From Brevundimonas huaxiensis (lineage in GTDB: Bacteria > Pseudomonadota > Alphaproteobacteria > Caulobacterales > Caulobacteraceae): a stretch of 64,000 bases of DNA. A program made the position numbers and the translations under genes. How positions within the stretch are numbered: position 1 is the stretch's first letter; each line of letters begins with the position of its first letter. Location: contig NZ_JABBJE010000002.1 in NCBI RefSeq assembly GCF_014218725.1, forward strand, positions 350,037-414,036, in the 5' to 3' direction. This document shows, piece after piece, positions 25,675-36,377 of the stretch. The notes under the pieces were generated by a model. The model was not told where the DNA came from and searched no databases. It was given only the letters and a program-made list of their open reading frames with translations.

Positions 25675-26039
25675 TGAGCGGCTCCCTGATCGGCGTCGTT
25701 CGCCACGATGGCGTCGACGGCCTTGGTGAAGGCGGACCATTCGGCAGTCTGGGCGGCGAGGGCCCCCCGGCCCGCTTCGGTCAGTCGATAGTATTTGCGT
25801 GACGGCCCGGCGGAGGATTCGACGAGATAGGTCTCGACCTGTCCTTCGGACTGCATGCGGCGCATCAGGGGGTAGATCGTGCCTTCCCCCATATCGATCG
25901 CGTCCGACAGGCGGCTGGCGATCTCGTAGGCGTAGCTGTCCGCCCGGTTCAGAAGGGCCAGGACGCAAAGCCCCAACACGCCCTTCTTCAGCTGTATCTC
26001 GATAGTTTCTGGCACCTCGGCTCTCCCGTTGATGACCAT
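25671..26039 (-). CDS. PadR-family transcriptional regulator
   Basis: The 122-residue product is a winged-helix PadR regulator: LKKGVLGLCVLALLNRADSYAYEI, then GEGTIYPLMRRMQSEG as the recognition region, and SRKYYRLTEAGR as the wing. The C-terminal helix mediates dimerisation. It heads a three-gene operon with HAAS and GIN genes, the usual neighbours. The repeated AAGGTATCT motif nine bases upstream of its start is a likely operator, suggesting self-repression until an envelope signal arrives. Confidence 0.9.
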   Translation of the reverse strand: MVINGRAEVPETIEIQLKKGVLGLCVLALLNRADSYAYEIASRLSDAIDMGEGTIYPLMRRMQSEGQVETYLVESSAGPSRKYYRLTEAGRGALAAQTAEWSAFTKAVDAIVANDADQGAAQ

Positions 26040-26046
26040 TGACTAC

Positions 26047-26074
26047 GGCAAGGTATCTTGTGATGCAAGGTATC
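26047..26074. promoter_or_regulatory. Tandem AAGGTATCT motif upstream of padR
   Basis: CAAGGTATCTTG followed by TGATG and CAAGGTATCT gives two direct copies 17 bases apart; the first copy is itself a near-palindrome (CAAG-GTAT-CTTG). The site lies just before the padR start and is a likely PadR operator overlapping its promoter. Confidence 0.45.
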
Positions 26075-26269
26075 TATCGAAACATGACAGCGATTTAATC
26101 GAGGCCGGCTGAAGGCGGCTTTGCGGCGTGGGCGCCGTTGATCGCTTGGCAAGCCGAAAGCGATCCGATAGGTGACCGAGAACGCCGGGCGTGGGAATCG
26201 CGCCAGCGTGATCTCTTGCGAGCCATTCGCAAGTATCTGCTGCATAACGGTTTTATGGGGAAGTCTCAT
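26075..26269. other. Gene-free region between padR operator and coxB
   Basis: About 195 bases with no supported gene. The coxB transcript probably starts here. I see no clear -35/-10 pair, repeat or terminator. Confidence 0.5.
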
Positions 26270-28962
<2,693 letters not shown>

Positions 28963-28984
28963 GCCTTTCCAGCGATATGAAATC

Positions 28985-29024
28985 GAAGGCCGCTCTTTCC
29001 GTCGGAAGGGGCGGCCTTCTTCAT
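28985..29024 (+). terminator. Terminator after coxA
   Basis: GAAGGCCGC and GCGGCCTTC pair with a 17-base loop and are followed by TTCATTT. The position directly after coxA suggests that coxBA can be expressed more strongly than the assembly genes downstream. Confidence 0.7.
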
Positions 29025-29050
29025 TTGGGTATGCTATGCGGCCCTCACCG

Positions 29051-30016
29051 ATGACCGAAGTTCAGACTCGCCCCGCCATCTCGACCGCCCAGCCGGAGGA
29101 TTTCTTCCAGCTGCTGAAGCCGCGCGTGATGTCGCTGGTGGTGTTCACCGCCGCGACCGGGCTGATCGTGGCGCCCGGATCGGTCAATCCGCTGGTCGCG
29201 GCCATCGCCATCCTGTGCATCGCCGTGGGGGCCGGGGCGGCCGGGGCGCTGAACATGGCGCTGGAAGGCGAGACCGACGCCCTGATGCGGCGCACGCGCG
29301 GCCGGCCGGTGGCGGCGGGGCGTGTGCGCAAGAACGACGCCATGGCCTTCGGCGTCATCCTGAGCCTGTTTTCGGTCATGCTGCTGGGGATGAACGCCAA
29401 CTGGCTGGCGGCGGGTCTGCTGGCCATGACCATCGTCTACTATGCCGGCTTTTACACCCTGCTGCTGAAGCGCCGGACGCCCCAGAACATCGTCATCGGC
29501 GGGGCGGCGGGCGCCTTTCCGCCCGTGATCGGCTGGGCGGCGGCGACGGGCCATGCGCCGTGGCAGGCGTGGCTGCTGTTTCTGATCATCTTCCTGTGGA
29601 CGCCGCCGCACAGCTGGGCGCTGGCGCTGTATTCGGCCGGCGACTACGCCAAGGCCGGCATTCCGATGATGCCGGTTGCAAAGGGCGCCAAGTCCACGCG
29701 GTTGCAGATCCTGCTCTACACACTGGTCTTCGTGCCGGTCGCGATCGCCCCGGCCTTCGCGGGGCTGGGGGGGATCATCTATCTGGTCGTGTCGGTCGCG
29801 GGCGGCCTGGGTTTCCTGGGACTGGCGGTGCGTCTCTATCGTTCGCGCGCGGGCGACGAGCCGGACAAGGCCGAGGCCGTGGGACGCGAGGCCGCATTGT
29901 ATGACGTCAAGGTCCAAGCCAAACCGGCGCGGGACCTGTTCGCCTTTTCCATCCTCTATCTGATGGCGCTGTTCTCGGCGCTGCTGGTCGAGGCCCTGTC
30001 CGGTCTGGGAGCGTAA
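29051..30016 (+). CDS. ctaB: Protoheme IX farnesyltransferase (heme O synthase)
   Basis: Adds a farnesyl group to heme B on the way to heme A of the oxidase. The 321-residue membrane protein has nine helices. The first motif is NMALEGETDALMRRTRGRP, where the Asp-containing loop binds the farnesyl diphosphate, and the second is LWTPPHSWALALY with the YAKAGIPMMPV loop. ATG 29051 is chosen; ATG 29036 is in frame and would add MRPSP. No strong ribosome binding site is seen for either. Confidence 0.92.
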   Translation: MTEVQTRPAISTAQPEDFFQLLKPRVMSLVVFTAATGLIVAPGSVNPLVAAIAILCIAVGAGAAGALNMALEGETDALMRRTRGRPVAAGRVRKNDAMAFGVILSLFSVMLLGMNANWLAAGLLAMTIVYYAGFYTLLLKRRTPQNIVIGGAAGAFPPVIGWAAATGHAPWQAWLLFLIIFLWTPPHSWALALYSAGDYAKAGIPMMPVAKGAKSTRLQILLYTLVFVPVAIAPAFAGLGGIIYLVVSVAGGLGFLGLAVRLYRSRAGDEPDKAEAVGREAALYDVKVQAKPARDLFAFSILYLMALFSALLVEALSGLGA

Positions 30017-30020
30017 AACC

Positions 30021-30191
30021 ATGCGTCTGACGCCTGAGGAACTTCGCGCGCGCAAGCGTCGCAACGTCTGGATCGCCTCGGCGCTGGTGGCCTTCATCGT
30101 GTTGGTCTTCGCCACCACGGTTCTGCGCCTGCAACAGAACCAGGCGGCCGAGCGCGCGCTGGCGACGGCGGTGGAGACCTCCCAACCATGA
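30021..30191 (+). CDS. Small single-helix membrane protein between ctaB and ctaG (CoxF-like)
   Basis: A 56-residue product with a basic head (MRLTPEELRARKRRNV), one membrane helix (WIASALVAFIVLVFATTVL) and a short Gln/Ala-rich tail. ATG 30021 lies four bases after the ctaB stop, and the TGA overlaps the ctaG start by four bases, so it is locked into the assembly operon. Alphaproteobacterial oxidase clusters often carry such a small gene (annotated CoxF or hypothetical) at this place. Its role in oxidase assembly is inferred from position only. Confidence 0.75.
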   Translation: MRLTPEELRARKRRNVWIASALVAFIVLVFATTVLRLQQNQAAERALATAVETSQP

Positions 30192-30724
30192 AGGCGGGCC
30201 GCAAGAATCTGATCGCCATCATCTGCGTCTTCGGCGTGATGGGGATGACCGGGGCGGCGTTCGCGGCCGTGCCGCTCTATCGGATGTTCTGCCAGGTCAC
30301 GGGCTTCGGCGGCACGACGATGAAGGCTGACAAGGCCTCCGACACCGTGCTGGACGAGACGGTGATGGTGCGGTTCGACACCAATGTGCGCGGCGTGCCG
30401 ATGACCTTCCGCGCCGAGCAATCGACTCAGCGGGTGCGGATCGGCGAGACGGGCCTGGCCTATTTCGACGTGACCAACACCTCGGACAAGCCGATCCAGG
30501 TGCGCGCCAGCTACAATGTCTCGCCCGAGCAGACGGGGCCGTATTTCCAGAAGCTGCAATGCTTCTGCTTCACCGACCAGACGCTGGCGGCGGGCGAGAC
30601 GCGCCAGTTCCCGGTCCAGTATTTCATCGCCCCCGAACTGGCCACGGACCGTGAGGCCAAGGGCGCGCGCGACATCACCCTGAGCTACACCTTCTATCCG
30701 TCCGTGGACGCGCCCAAGGCGTGA
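30188..30724 (+). CDS. ctaG: Cytochrome c oxidase assembly protein, CuB copper chaperone
   Basis: The 178-residue Cox11/CtaG homologue delivers copper to the CuB site of subunit I. One N-terminal membrane helix anchors a periplasmic immunoglobulin-like domain. The Cu-binding motif CFCF is in KLQCFCFTDQ, and PLYRMFCQVTGFGGT after the helix is the other conserved region with its single cysteine. The C-terminus DITLSYTFYPS is typical. It overlaps the small gene upstream and is followed by a Nudix gene after two bases. Confidence 0.95.
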   Translation: MKAGRKNLIAIICVFGVMGMTGAAFAAVPLYRMFCQVTGFGGTTMKADKASDTVLDETVMVRFDTNVRGVPMTFRAEQSTQRVRIGETGLAYFDVTNTSDKPIQVRASYNVSPEQTGPYFQKLQCFCFTDQTLAAGETRQFPVQYFIAPELATDREAKGARDITLSYTFYPSVDAPKA

Positions 30725-30726
30725 GC

Positions 30727-31143
30727 ATGAAGCCGGGCGTGGACTTTCCCGGCGTCGGCTGCGGCCTGGTGATCCAGCGCGGCGACGGGCGGGTCTTGCT
30801 GTGCAAACGGCTGAAGGCGCCCGAGGCCGGCTTCTGGAACATCGTCGGCGGCAAGGTCGATTTGATGGAGCGCTCCATCGACGCCGCGCGACGCGAGGCC
30901 GAGGAGGAGAGCGGGCTCAAGATCGGCGCCGTCGATTTCCTGTGCCTGGCCGAAGAGATCATTCCGGCCGACGGCCAGCACTGGGTGTCGCTGATCTATG
31001 TTACCCGCGACTTCACCGGCGAGCCGACGCTAACCGAGCCGGACAAGCTGTCGGAGATCGGCTGGTTCGCGCTGGACGACCTGCCCCAGCCGCTGTCGGC
31101 CTTTTCGGCCAAGGCGTTCAGAGCCTTGAACAAGGCGGAATAG
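30727..31143 (+). CDS. Nudix hydrolase
   Basis: The 138-residue product carries an intact Nudix box, GGKVDLMERSIDAARREAEE then ESGLKI, matching G-x5-E-x7-REUxEExGU. It hydrolyses some nucleoside diphosphate linked to another group; substrate unknown, MutT/NudE-like size. The gene is inserted between ctaG and coxC, in the same direction and only two bases after ctaG, so it is probably co-transcribed with oxidase assembly genes. I prefer ATG 30727 to GTG 30721, which overlaps the ctaG stop. Confidence 0.88.
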   Translation: MKPGVDFPGVGCGLVIQRGDGRVLLCKRLKAPEAGFWNIVGGKVDLMERSIDAARREAEEESGLKIGAVDFLCLAEEIIPADGQHWVSLIYVTRDFTGEPTLTEPDKLSEIGWFALDDLPQPLSAFSAKAFRALNKAE

Positions 31144-31224
31144 CGGCACGGCTCTGGCGTCGGGGAAAATCGAACGCTATAGCCGCTATAACAACCGACT
31201 CTGGCCGACGAAGAGACGCGATTC

Positions 31225-32133
31225 ATGGCTGACGCCCACGCCACTCCGCAGCACGACTACCACCTGGTGGCGCCCAGCCCCTGGCCGCTGGTGTCCTCGG
31301 TCGCTGCGACCATCATGTTCATCGGCGCGGTGATCTGGATGAAGGGCCTGGCCCCGGCGGACGGCGGCCCGATCGCCGCCAACTTCCTGGCCGAAGGCAA
31401 GCCGGGCGTCTTCTTCGCTGGTCTGGCCGGCGTTCTGATCTCGGCCTTCTGCTGGTGGGCGGACGTCATCAAGGAATCCAAGGCGGGCGACCATACGCCG
31501 GTCGTGTCGCTGGGCCTGCGCTACGGCATGATCCTGTTCATCGCATCGGAGGTGATGTTCTTCGTCGCCTTCTTTTGGATGTTCTTCGACATGGCGCTGT
31601 TCCATGAATCGCGGGCGCTGACGCCGGAAGTCGGCACCTGGGCCGACACCGCCAAGGCCTGGTCGACCTGGCCGCCGAAGGGCGTCGAGGTCCTGTCGCC
31701 GTGGCAACTGCCGCTGTTGAACACCGTGACGCTGCTGCTTTCGGGCTGCACCGTCACCTGGGCTCACTACGCGATCCAGGTCGGCGATCGCAAGGGCGCC
31801 AAGATCGCCCTGATTATCACTGTGGCCCTGGGCGTGCTGTTTACCTGCGTCCAGGCCTATGAGTACAACCACATCCTGCACGAGAAGCTATTCTTCAACG
31901 AAGAGGCCGTGAACTCGGGCCTGTACGGCTCGATCTTCTTCATGGCGACGGGCTTCCACGGCTTCCACGTTCTGATCGGCACCATCTTCCTAGCGGTCTG
32001 CCTGATCCGCCTGCTGAAGGGCGACTTCACCCCGCAAAAGCATTTCGGCTTCGAGGCCGCGGCCTGGTACTGGCACTTCGTGGACGTGGTGTGGCTGTTC
32101 CTGTTCGCCTTCGTCTATGTCGTCTTCGGTTGA
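31225..32133 (+). CDS. coxC: Cytochrome c oxidase subunit III
   Basis: A 302-residue, seven-helix subunit that stabilises subunit I and binds lipid. Characteristic motifs are HDYHLVAPSPWPLVSS at the N-terminus, FIASEVMFFVAFFWMFFDMAL with the conserved Glu, ATGFHGFHVLIGTIFL and AAWYWHFVDVVWLFLF at the C-terminus. The 81 bases before it may hold a separate promoter. The stop overlaps a possible TTG start of the next gene by four bases. Confidence 0.96.
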   Translation: MADAHATPQHDYHLVAPSPWPLVSSVAATIMFIGAVIWMKGLAPADGGPIAANFLAEGKPGVFFAGLAGVLISAFCWWADVIKESKAGDHTPVVSLGLRYGMILFIASEVMFFVAFFWMFFDMALFHESRALTPEVGTWADTAKAWSTWPPKGVEVLSPWQLPLLNTVTLLLSGCTVTWAHYAIQVGDRKGAKIALIITVALGVLFTCVQAYEYNHILHEKLFFNEEAVNSGLYGSIFFMATGFHGFHVLIGTIFLAVCLIRLLKGDFTPQKHFGFEAAAWYWHFVDVVWLFLFAFVYVVFG

Positions 32134-32678
32134 TCCAAGACGGCCCTGAAGACATCGCAGCGGCGCGGGACGAGGGATCGTCCCGCGCCGTCGTCGTTTC
32201 CGATACGCCGGTGCGATGGGCGCTGCGGGGGCGTTGTCCCCGGTGTGCCCAGGGCGCGCTGTTTGCGGGCTTTCTGAAGGTGGCGCCCGGTTGCACGGCC
32301 TGCGGTCTGGACTATTCCACCATCCAGACGGGCGACGGCCCCGCCAGCTTCATCATGCAGATCGCCGGCGTCATCGTCGGCTTCTCGGCCCTGTTCGTCG
32401 AAATCAAATACCATCCGCCCATGTGGGTGCATCTGATCGTCTGGCTGCCGCTGGTGGTCGCCCTGTCGCTTGCCCTGATGCGGCCGGGGCGGGGGCTGAT
32501 GGTCGGGCTGCAATATCGGAACCAGGTGGATGGATCCTCCCCTGCGGAGCGGGGGAGGGGGACCACGCCTCGCGTGGTGGAGGGGGCGACCCCAGACTCG
32601 GTGCGAGGGTCCGCCCCCTCCACCGCTTCGCGGTCCCCCTCCCCCGTTCCGCTGCGCTACACGGAGGAGGATCTATGA
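32130..32678 (+). CDS. DUF983 membrane protein with repeat-derived C-terminus
   Basis: The 182-residue frame (TTG 32130, overlapping the coxC stop) has the DUF983 pattern: RWALRGRCPRCAQGALFAG and VAPGCTACGLDYS, two CxxC-type pairs, then ADGP-like TGDGPASF and two membrane helices (QIAGVIVGFSALFVE, WLPLVVALSLALM). DUF983 genes commonly sit between coxC and surf1. After RPGRGLMVGLQYRNQ, the normal end of the family, about 50 residues are translated from a fold-back repeat (32533-32674) and the stop TGA overlaps the surf1 ATG. Start codon uncertain. Confidence 0.75.
   Translation: MIQDGPEDIAAARDEGSSRAVVVSDTPVRWALRGRCPRCAQGALFAGFLKVAPGCTACGLDYSTIQTGDGPASFIMQIAGVIVGFSALFVEIKYHPPMWVHLIVWLPLVVALSLALMRPGRGLMVGLQYRNQVDGSSPAERGRGTTPRVVEGATPDSVRGSAPSTASRSPSPVPLRYTEEDL
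32533..32674. repeat. Fold-back repeat, family A copy 2, inside the DUF983-surf1 junction
   Basis: GGATCCTCCCC at the start and GGAGGAGGATCT at the end are outer arms. Inner arms GGGGGAGGGGGACCAC, GTGGTGGAGGGGGCG and their complements match the copy at 21971. This copy lies within the reading frame of DUF983, and its last bases (GGAGGAGG) form the ribosome binding site of surf1. Confidence 0.85.
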
Positions 32679-33376
32679 AGCGTTTCCCCTGGATCCTGAC
32701 CGTGCTGACGGTGCTGGGCCTGATCCTGCTGATCGGGCTTGGCGTGTGGCAGGTCGAGCGGCTGAAGTGGAAGGAAGGGCTGATCGCGGCGGCCGATGAG
32801 GCGGCGGCGAAACCGCGTGCGCCGCTGGAGCAGGTGCTGGCGGAAGGGGATCTGGAGTTCAGGAAGGCGCTGATCGTCTGTCCGGGCCTGGCCAGCGCGC
32901 CCTTCGTCGAGCTCCAGAGCATCCATGACGGCGAGGCCGGGGTGCGGCTGATCTCGGCCTGCAAGCCGGCGGGGGCGGATTTCACCCTGCTGATCGATCG
33001 CGGCTTCGTCGGCGACGGCGTGACGGAGCGGCCGCCCGTGGTCGAAACCACCCTGCCGCTGGTCATGGTCGGCGAGTTCCGCACCTTCGACAAGCCCGGC
33101 GCCATGAGCCCGGCGCCCCGCGACGGCCGCTTCTACGCCCGCGACACGACGGCGATGGCCAAGGCGCTGAACGTCGCCGGCCCGGTCCGGCCCGAGGCCG
33201 TTTTCGCCATCACCGCCGTCAATCCCGAGTTCCCGTCGCTGAGGCCGTCCGCGCCGCCTGCGGCCTTTTCCAACAACCATTTCGGATACGCCCTGACGTG
33301 GTTCGGACTGGCGATCGCGCTTGCGGGTTTCTATGTGGCGCTGCTTCGTCGACGCATCAAGAAAGACATCTCCTGA
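32675..33376 (+). CDS. surf1: SURF1 family oxidase biogenesis protein
   Basis: The 233-residue product is anchored by two membrane helices at its ends (TVLTVLGLILLIGLGVWQVERL and NNHFGYALTWFGLAIALAGF), the standard SURF1 layout, and assists heme a insertion into subunit I. LGVWQVERLKWKE and FGYALTWFGLA are family motifs. It overlaps the DUF983 stop (ATGA), and its strong GGAGGAGG site comes from the repeat. The stop TGA overlaps the possible CTG start of the M16 peptidase. Confidence 0.93.
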   Translation: MKRFPWILTVLTVLGLILLIGLGVWQVERLKWKEGLIAAADEAAAKPRAPLEQVLAEGDLEFRKALIVCPGLASAPFVELQSIHDGEAGVRLISACKPAGADFTLLIDRGFVGDGVTERPPVVETTLPLVMVGEFRTFDKPGAMSPAPRDGRFYARDTTAMAKALNVAGPVRPEAVFAITAVNPEFPSLRPSAPPAAFSNNHFGYALTWFGLAIALAGFYVALLRRRIKKDIS

Positions 33377-34641
33377 CCGCCTCCTTGCACACCCTGTCCA
33401 ACGGCGTTCGCGTCATCTGCGATCCGATGCCGGGGCTGAAGACCCTGGCCGTCGTCGTCACCGTCAAGGGCGGGGCGCGGTGGGAGCCGCTCGATCGGTC
33501 CGGCTGGTCGCACCTGCTGGAGCATCTGGTGTTCAAAGGCGCCGGCGACATGGCCGCGCGCGAGATCGTCGAGCGGATCGAGGCCGAGGGCGGCACGATC
33601 AACGCCTCCACCGGATACGAGCGGACCAGTTTCGAGGTGCGGGGGCTGGACGGCTCGCTGCCGCTGGCGATGCAGGTGCTGTCGGACCTGGTGTTCCGCC
33701 CCACGCTGGACCCGGCCGAGATCGAGCGCGAGAAGGACGTGGTGGCCCAGGAGATCGCCGAGGCCTTCGACACGCCCGACGACCATGTGTTCGAGATGGT
33801 GCAGACGCGCGCCTTCGCCAAACAACCGCTGGGCCGTCCCATCCTGGGCTCGGTCGCCAGCCTGAAACCGGCCGACAAGGCGTCGGTCGAGGCGTGGCGC
33901 GCGCGGCTATATTCGCCCGACCGGATGGTGGTGTCGGTCTCAGGCGCGGTGGACGAGACCGAACTGCTGGCCCTGGCCGAGCGCTGGTTCGGCGATGCGG
34001 TGGCGACGCCGGCTGACGCCCCCGCGCCGGCCGCCTTCGTCGGCGGCCATGCGAAGCTGACGCGCAAGATCGAACAGGCCAATCTGGTGTTCCAGCTGCC
34101 GGCCCTGTCCGCGACCGATCCGGCGCTGTCGGCCATGCGGCTGTTCGGCGAGATCCTGGGCGGCGGCATGGCCTCGCGCCTGTTCCAGAGCGCGCGCGAG
34201 GAGCGGGGCCTGGCCTACGCCATCGACGCCTATCAGGAGCCATACGAGGATACGGGCGTGCTGGGCATCTACGCCGGGGCGGCGGCGGATCGGGCGAAGG
34301 AACTGGCCGAGGTCTCTGCGGCCGAGGTGCGCGCCCTGGCCGAGGTCGGGCCGACCGACAAGGAGTTGTCGCGGGCCAAGGCGGTGATGAAGGCGGGCCT
34401 GTGGATGTCGGACGAAAACCCGATGAGCCGGGCCGGCCGCAACGCCGCCCAGACCCTGATCTTCGGCGCCCCGCGCTCCAGCGTGTCGATGACTGAACAA
34501 CTGCAAGCCCAGACGATTGAGGACGTGCGCGCGGTCGGCGGCCGGGTGCTGGCGTCAGGCCAGGCGGCCAGCGCCGTCCTGGGGCCTAAGTCGGCCGCAC
34601 CGGCAGGCGAAGCCTTCGCGGCGGCCCTGTTCGGGGGGTAG
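33373..34641 (+). CDS. M16 family zinc peptidase (processing-peptidase-like)
   Basis: A peptidase of about 420 residues. The inverted zinc motif HLLEH lies in WSHLLEHLVFKGAGD, with the distal glutamate in DVVAQEIAEAFDTPDDH. The second M16 half (GGGMASRLFQSAREERGLAYAID) is complete. It resembles the mitochondrial processing peptidase beta-like proteins of alphaproteobacteria. Start is unsure: CTG 33373 gives MTASLHTLSNG, matching the family, but is a rare start; TTG 33385 is the alternative. The gene is placed directly behind surf1; thrC, often between them, is absent. Confidence 0.88.
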   Translation: MTASLHTLSNGVRVICDPMPGLKTLAVVVTVKGGARWEPLDRSGWSHLLEHLVFKGAGDMAAREIVERIEAEGGTINASTGYERTSFEVRGLDGSLPLAMQVLSDLVFRPTLDPAEIEREKDVVAQEIAEAFDTPDDHVFEMVQTRAFAKQPLGRPILGSVASLKPADKASVEAWRARLYSPDRMVVSVSGAVDETELLALAERWFGDAVATPADAPAPAAFVGGHAKLTRKIEQANLVFQLPALSATDPALSAMRLFGEILGGGMASRLFQSAREERGLAYAIDAYQEPYEDTGVLGIYAGAAADRAKELAEVSAAEVRALAEVGPTDKELSRAKAVMKAGLWMSDENPMSRAGRNAAQTLIFGAPRSSVSMTEQLQAQTIEDVRAVGGRVLASGQAASAVLGPKSAAPAGEAFAAALFGG

Positions 34642-34765
34642 GCCTTAGGCTGTTCTTTCATCGCGCCGACTCTCTTGGAAGGGCGTTCACCGCGACAGAC
34701 GACCTCTGGCGGTCGCCATCTGAGGGTCCGGCTCAAACTTTCCTTCACGACCTATTCGGACATTG

Positions 34766-35113
34766 TTAGCTTCGGCGAGAGCTAGAAATCTTTTTAGCGG
34801 CGGCGACGATTACGGCTTTGTGGAACTGGAAAATAAGCCAGCAAACAAGCGCTGAGAACGGGACGTAGAGCCACTTTTCCAACTGCAGGGGTGGATCTAC
34901 CGTCAAGGTGACAGTTATCCAGACCACCCAATAAACCCGGAAAAACCAAGTCAGTATTTTGACTGTGAACTTTGTCTTTGGACCGAGTTCAGGCTCTGGC
35001 AGCTTTTTTGGTTTATCAGAGACCGGGGTCAGCGCTGATTCCCGCTCCAATCCATCTATCGCTTTCGCTAGCTCGCGGAGCCGCTCTTGGCTGGATTGGC
35101 GTGCATCGCTCAT
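34766..35113 (-). CDS. Hypothetical membrane protein
   Basis: A 115-residue product with a charged, helical first half (SSQERLRELAKAIDGLERES), a Pro-rich linker, and two hydrophobic segments (ILTWFFRVYWVVWITVTLTV and YVPFSALVCWLIFQF) joined by a short loop. The end is Lys/Ser-rich. I do not recognise a family. Base composition is visibly less GC-rich than the neighbours, which may point to a recently acquired gene. It stands alone between the M16 peptidase and the reductase. Confidence 0.6.
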   Translation of the reverse strand: MSDARQSSQERLRELAKAIDGLERESALTPVSDKPKKLPEPELGPKTKFTVKILTWFFRVYWVVWITVTLTVDPPLQLEKWLYVPFSALVCWLIFQFHKAVIVAAAKKISSSRRS

Positions 35114-35271
35114 GACCCACGATTAGCCGGGACGATGCCTGATCGCCACCCATAACAGCCCTTCGCAATGTCCGCTTTGTGCGCAGGTGATCCGCGGCCG
35201 GCCTAACGGAACATCCGGCCGCCGGGATCGGTTATGCTGGCGCTTGAACACGCCCAGCCCGGAGACCTTTC

Positions 35272-35826
35272 ATGACCGTCCGCGTCGCCCTGATCGTCGG
35301 CAGCCTGCGCAAAGGCTCCTATTCGCGCGCCATCGGCATGGCGTTGAAGGCGCTGGCCGAGCCGGGGCTGGAGATTGAGCCGGTCGAGATCGGCGACCTG
35401 CCGCTCTACGATCCCGATCTGGAGACCGACAACCCGCCGCCGGCCTGGGAGCGGTTCCGCGAGGAGGTGGCGACGACCGAGGCGGTGCTGTTCGTCACGC
35501 CCGAATACAATCGCTCCATCCCCGGCGCGCTGAAGAACGCCCTGGACGTCGGCTCGCGCCCCTATGGCCACAGCATCTGGCAGGGCAAGCCCGCCGCCAT
35601 CGTCAGCGTCTCGCCCGGCGCCGTCGCGGCCTTCGGCGCCAACCACCACCTGCGCCAGCCGCTGGTCTTCCTGAACATGCCCACGATGCAGCAGCCCGAG
35701 GCCTATATCGGCAACGTCGCCGACCTGCTGGACGAGAACGGCAAGCTGAAGAAGGACGACACCAAGACCTTCCTGAAAAGCTTCACCGACGCCTTCGCCG
35801 CCTGGATCGACAAGACGAAGGTCTAG
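35272..35826 (+). CDS. NADPH-dependent FMN reductase (chromate/quinone reductase-like)
   Basis: The 184-residue flavodoxin-fold protein has the FMN-binding GSLRKGSYSRAIG loop at residues 10-22 and the PEYNRSIPGALKNALD motif near residue 80, both typical of ChrR/YieF-type reductases. Such enzymes reduce quinones, azo compounds or chromate with NAD(P)H and protect against redox stress. Its end overlaps the convergent gene's stop by four bases. Confidence 0.9.
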   Translation: MTVRVALIVGSLRKGSYSRAIGMALKALAEPGLEIEPVEIGDLPLYDPDLETDNPPPAWERFREEVATTEAVLFVTPEYNRSIPGALKNALDVGSRPYGHSIWQGKPAAIVSVSPGAVAAFGANHHLRQPLVFLNMPTMQQPEAYIGNVADLLDENGKLKKDDTKTFLKSFTDAFAAWIDKTKV

Positions 35827-36263
35827 ATCTTCAAAGCCGAGAGGAGTTTCGCGGGGTCGCGTACCCGCATGTCGATTACGACCGGATCGCCCTTGGCGGT
35901 GAGTGTCAGCCGGACATTCATGCCCGTCCAGTCCTTACGTGCTTCGGCCCTGACGAGGGCGACAGGTTTGCGGAACTCAAGACCGAACGCCCCGTAGGGC
36001 ATGAACAAGGTGATTGGGAAAACGGGCGAAAGCCAAAGCTCTCGGTCATCGACGACCACCATCAGGCAATTGCTCGCGCCGCCCCACTTGCCCTTCTGTT
36101 TACCGGAGGCGCGCGTGTCAGCGTAACGGGCCGAAGCGGGGGGCCTGGGCATGACGGGTTCGCCCCGTGCTCGTCGGCTATTCACCGCATACCAGATCAT
36201 GACTGGCCAAGTGACGATCACGCCGATTGCCCAGATGGTCAGGAAGATGATCTCTGGTTTCAT
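35823..36263 (-). CDS. Hypothetical protein with N-terminal membrane helix
   Basis: The 146-residue product starts with one membrane helix (IIFLTIWAIGVIVTWPVMIWYAV), then a basic linker (SRRARGEPVMPRPP) and a soluble domain of about 80 residues with strand-like segments (NCLMVVVDDRELWLSP, DPVVIDMRV). Family not recognised. The soluble part is likely cytosolic if the linker follows the positive-inside rule. It is transcribed towards the FMN reductase with a four-base overlap of the stops. Confidence 0.65.
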   Translation of the reverse strand: MKPEIIFLTIWAIGVIVTWPVMIWYAVNSRRARGEPVMPRPPASARYADTRASGKQKGKWGGASNCLMVVVDDRELWLSPVFPITLFMPYGAFGLEFRKPVALVRAEARKDWTGMNVRLTLTAKGDPVVIDMRVRDPAKLLSALKI

Positions 36264-36317
36264 ATGGCCAAGTTAGGACCGAGTTTGACCGAAGTCATCC
36301 GTTCCAGACGCAGAGCC

Positions 36318-36354
36318 CAAAATGAAAACGGCGGCTCCGTGAGGAGCCGCCGTC
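36318..36354 (-). terminator. Terminator of cspA
   Basis: On the reverse strand ACGGCGGCTCC and GGAGCCGCCGT form an 11-bp stem with a 3-base loop, followed by TTTCATTTT. It lies 24 bases after the cspA stop. Confidence 0.9.
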
Positions 36355-36377
36355 GCAGATCAGCTGTGAGGCTGAAA

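Noticed and set aside
34642..34765. Coding sequence after the M16 peptidase
   Set aside because: No open frame with start and ribosome binding site.
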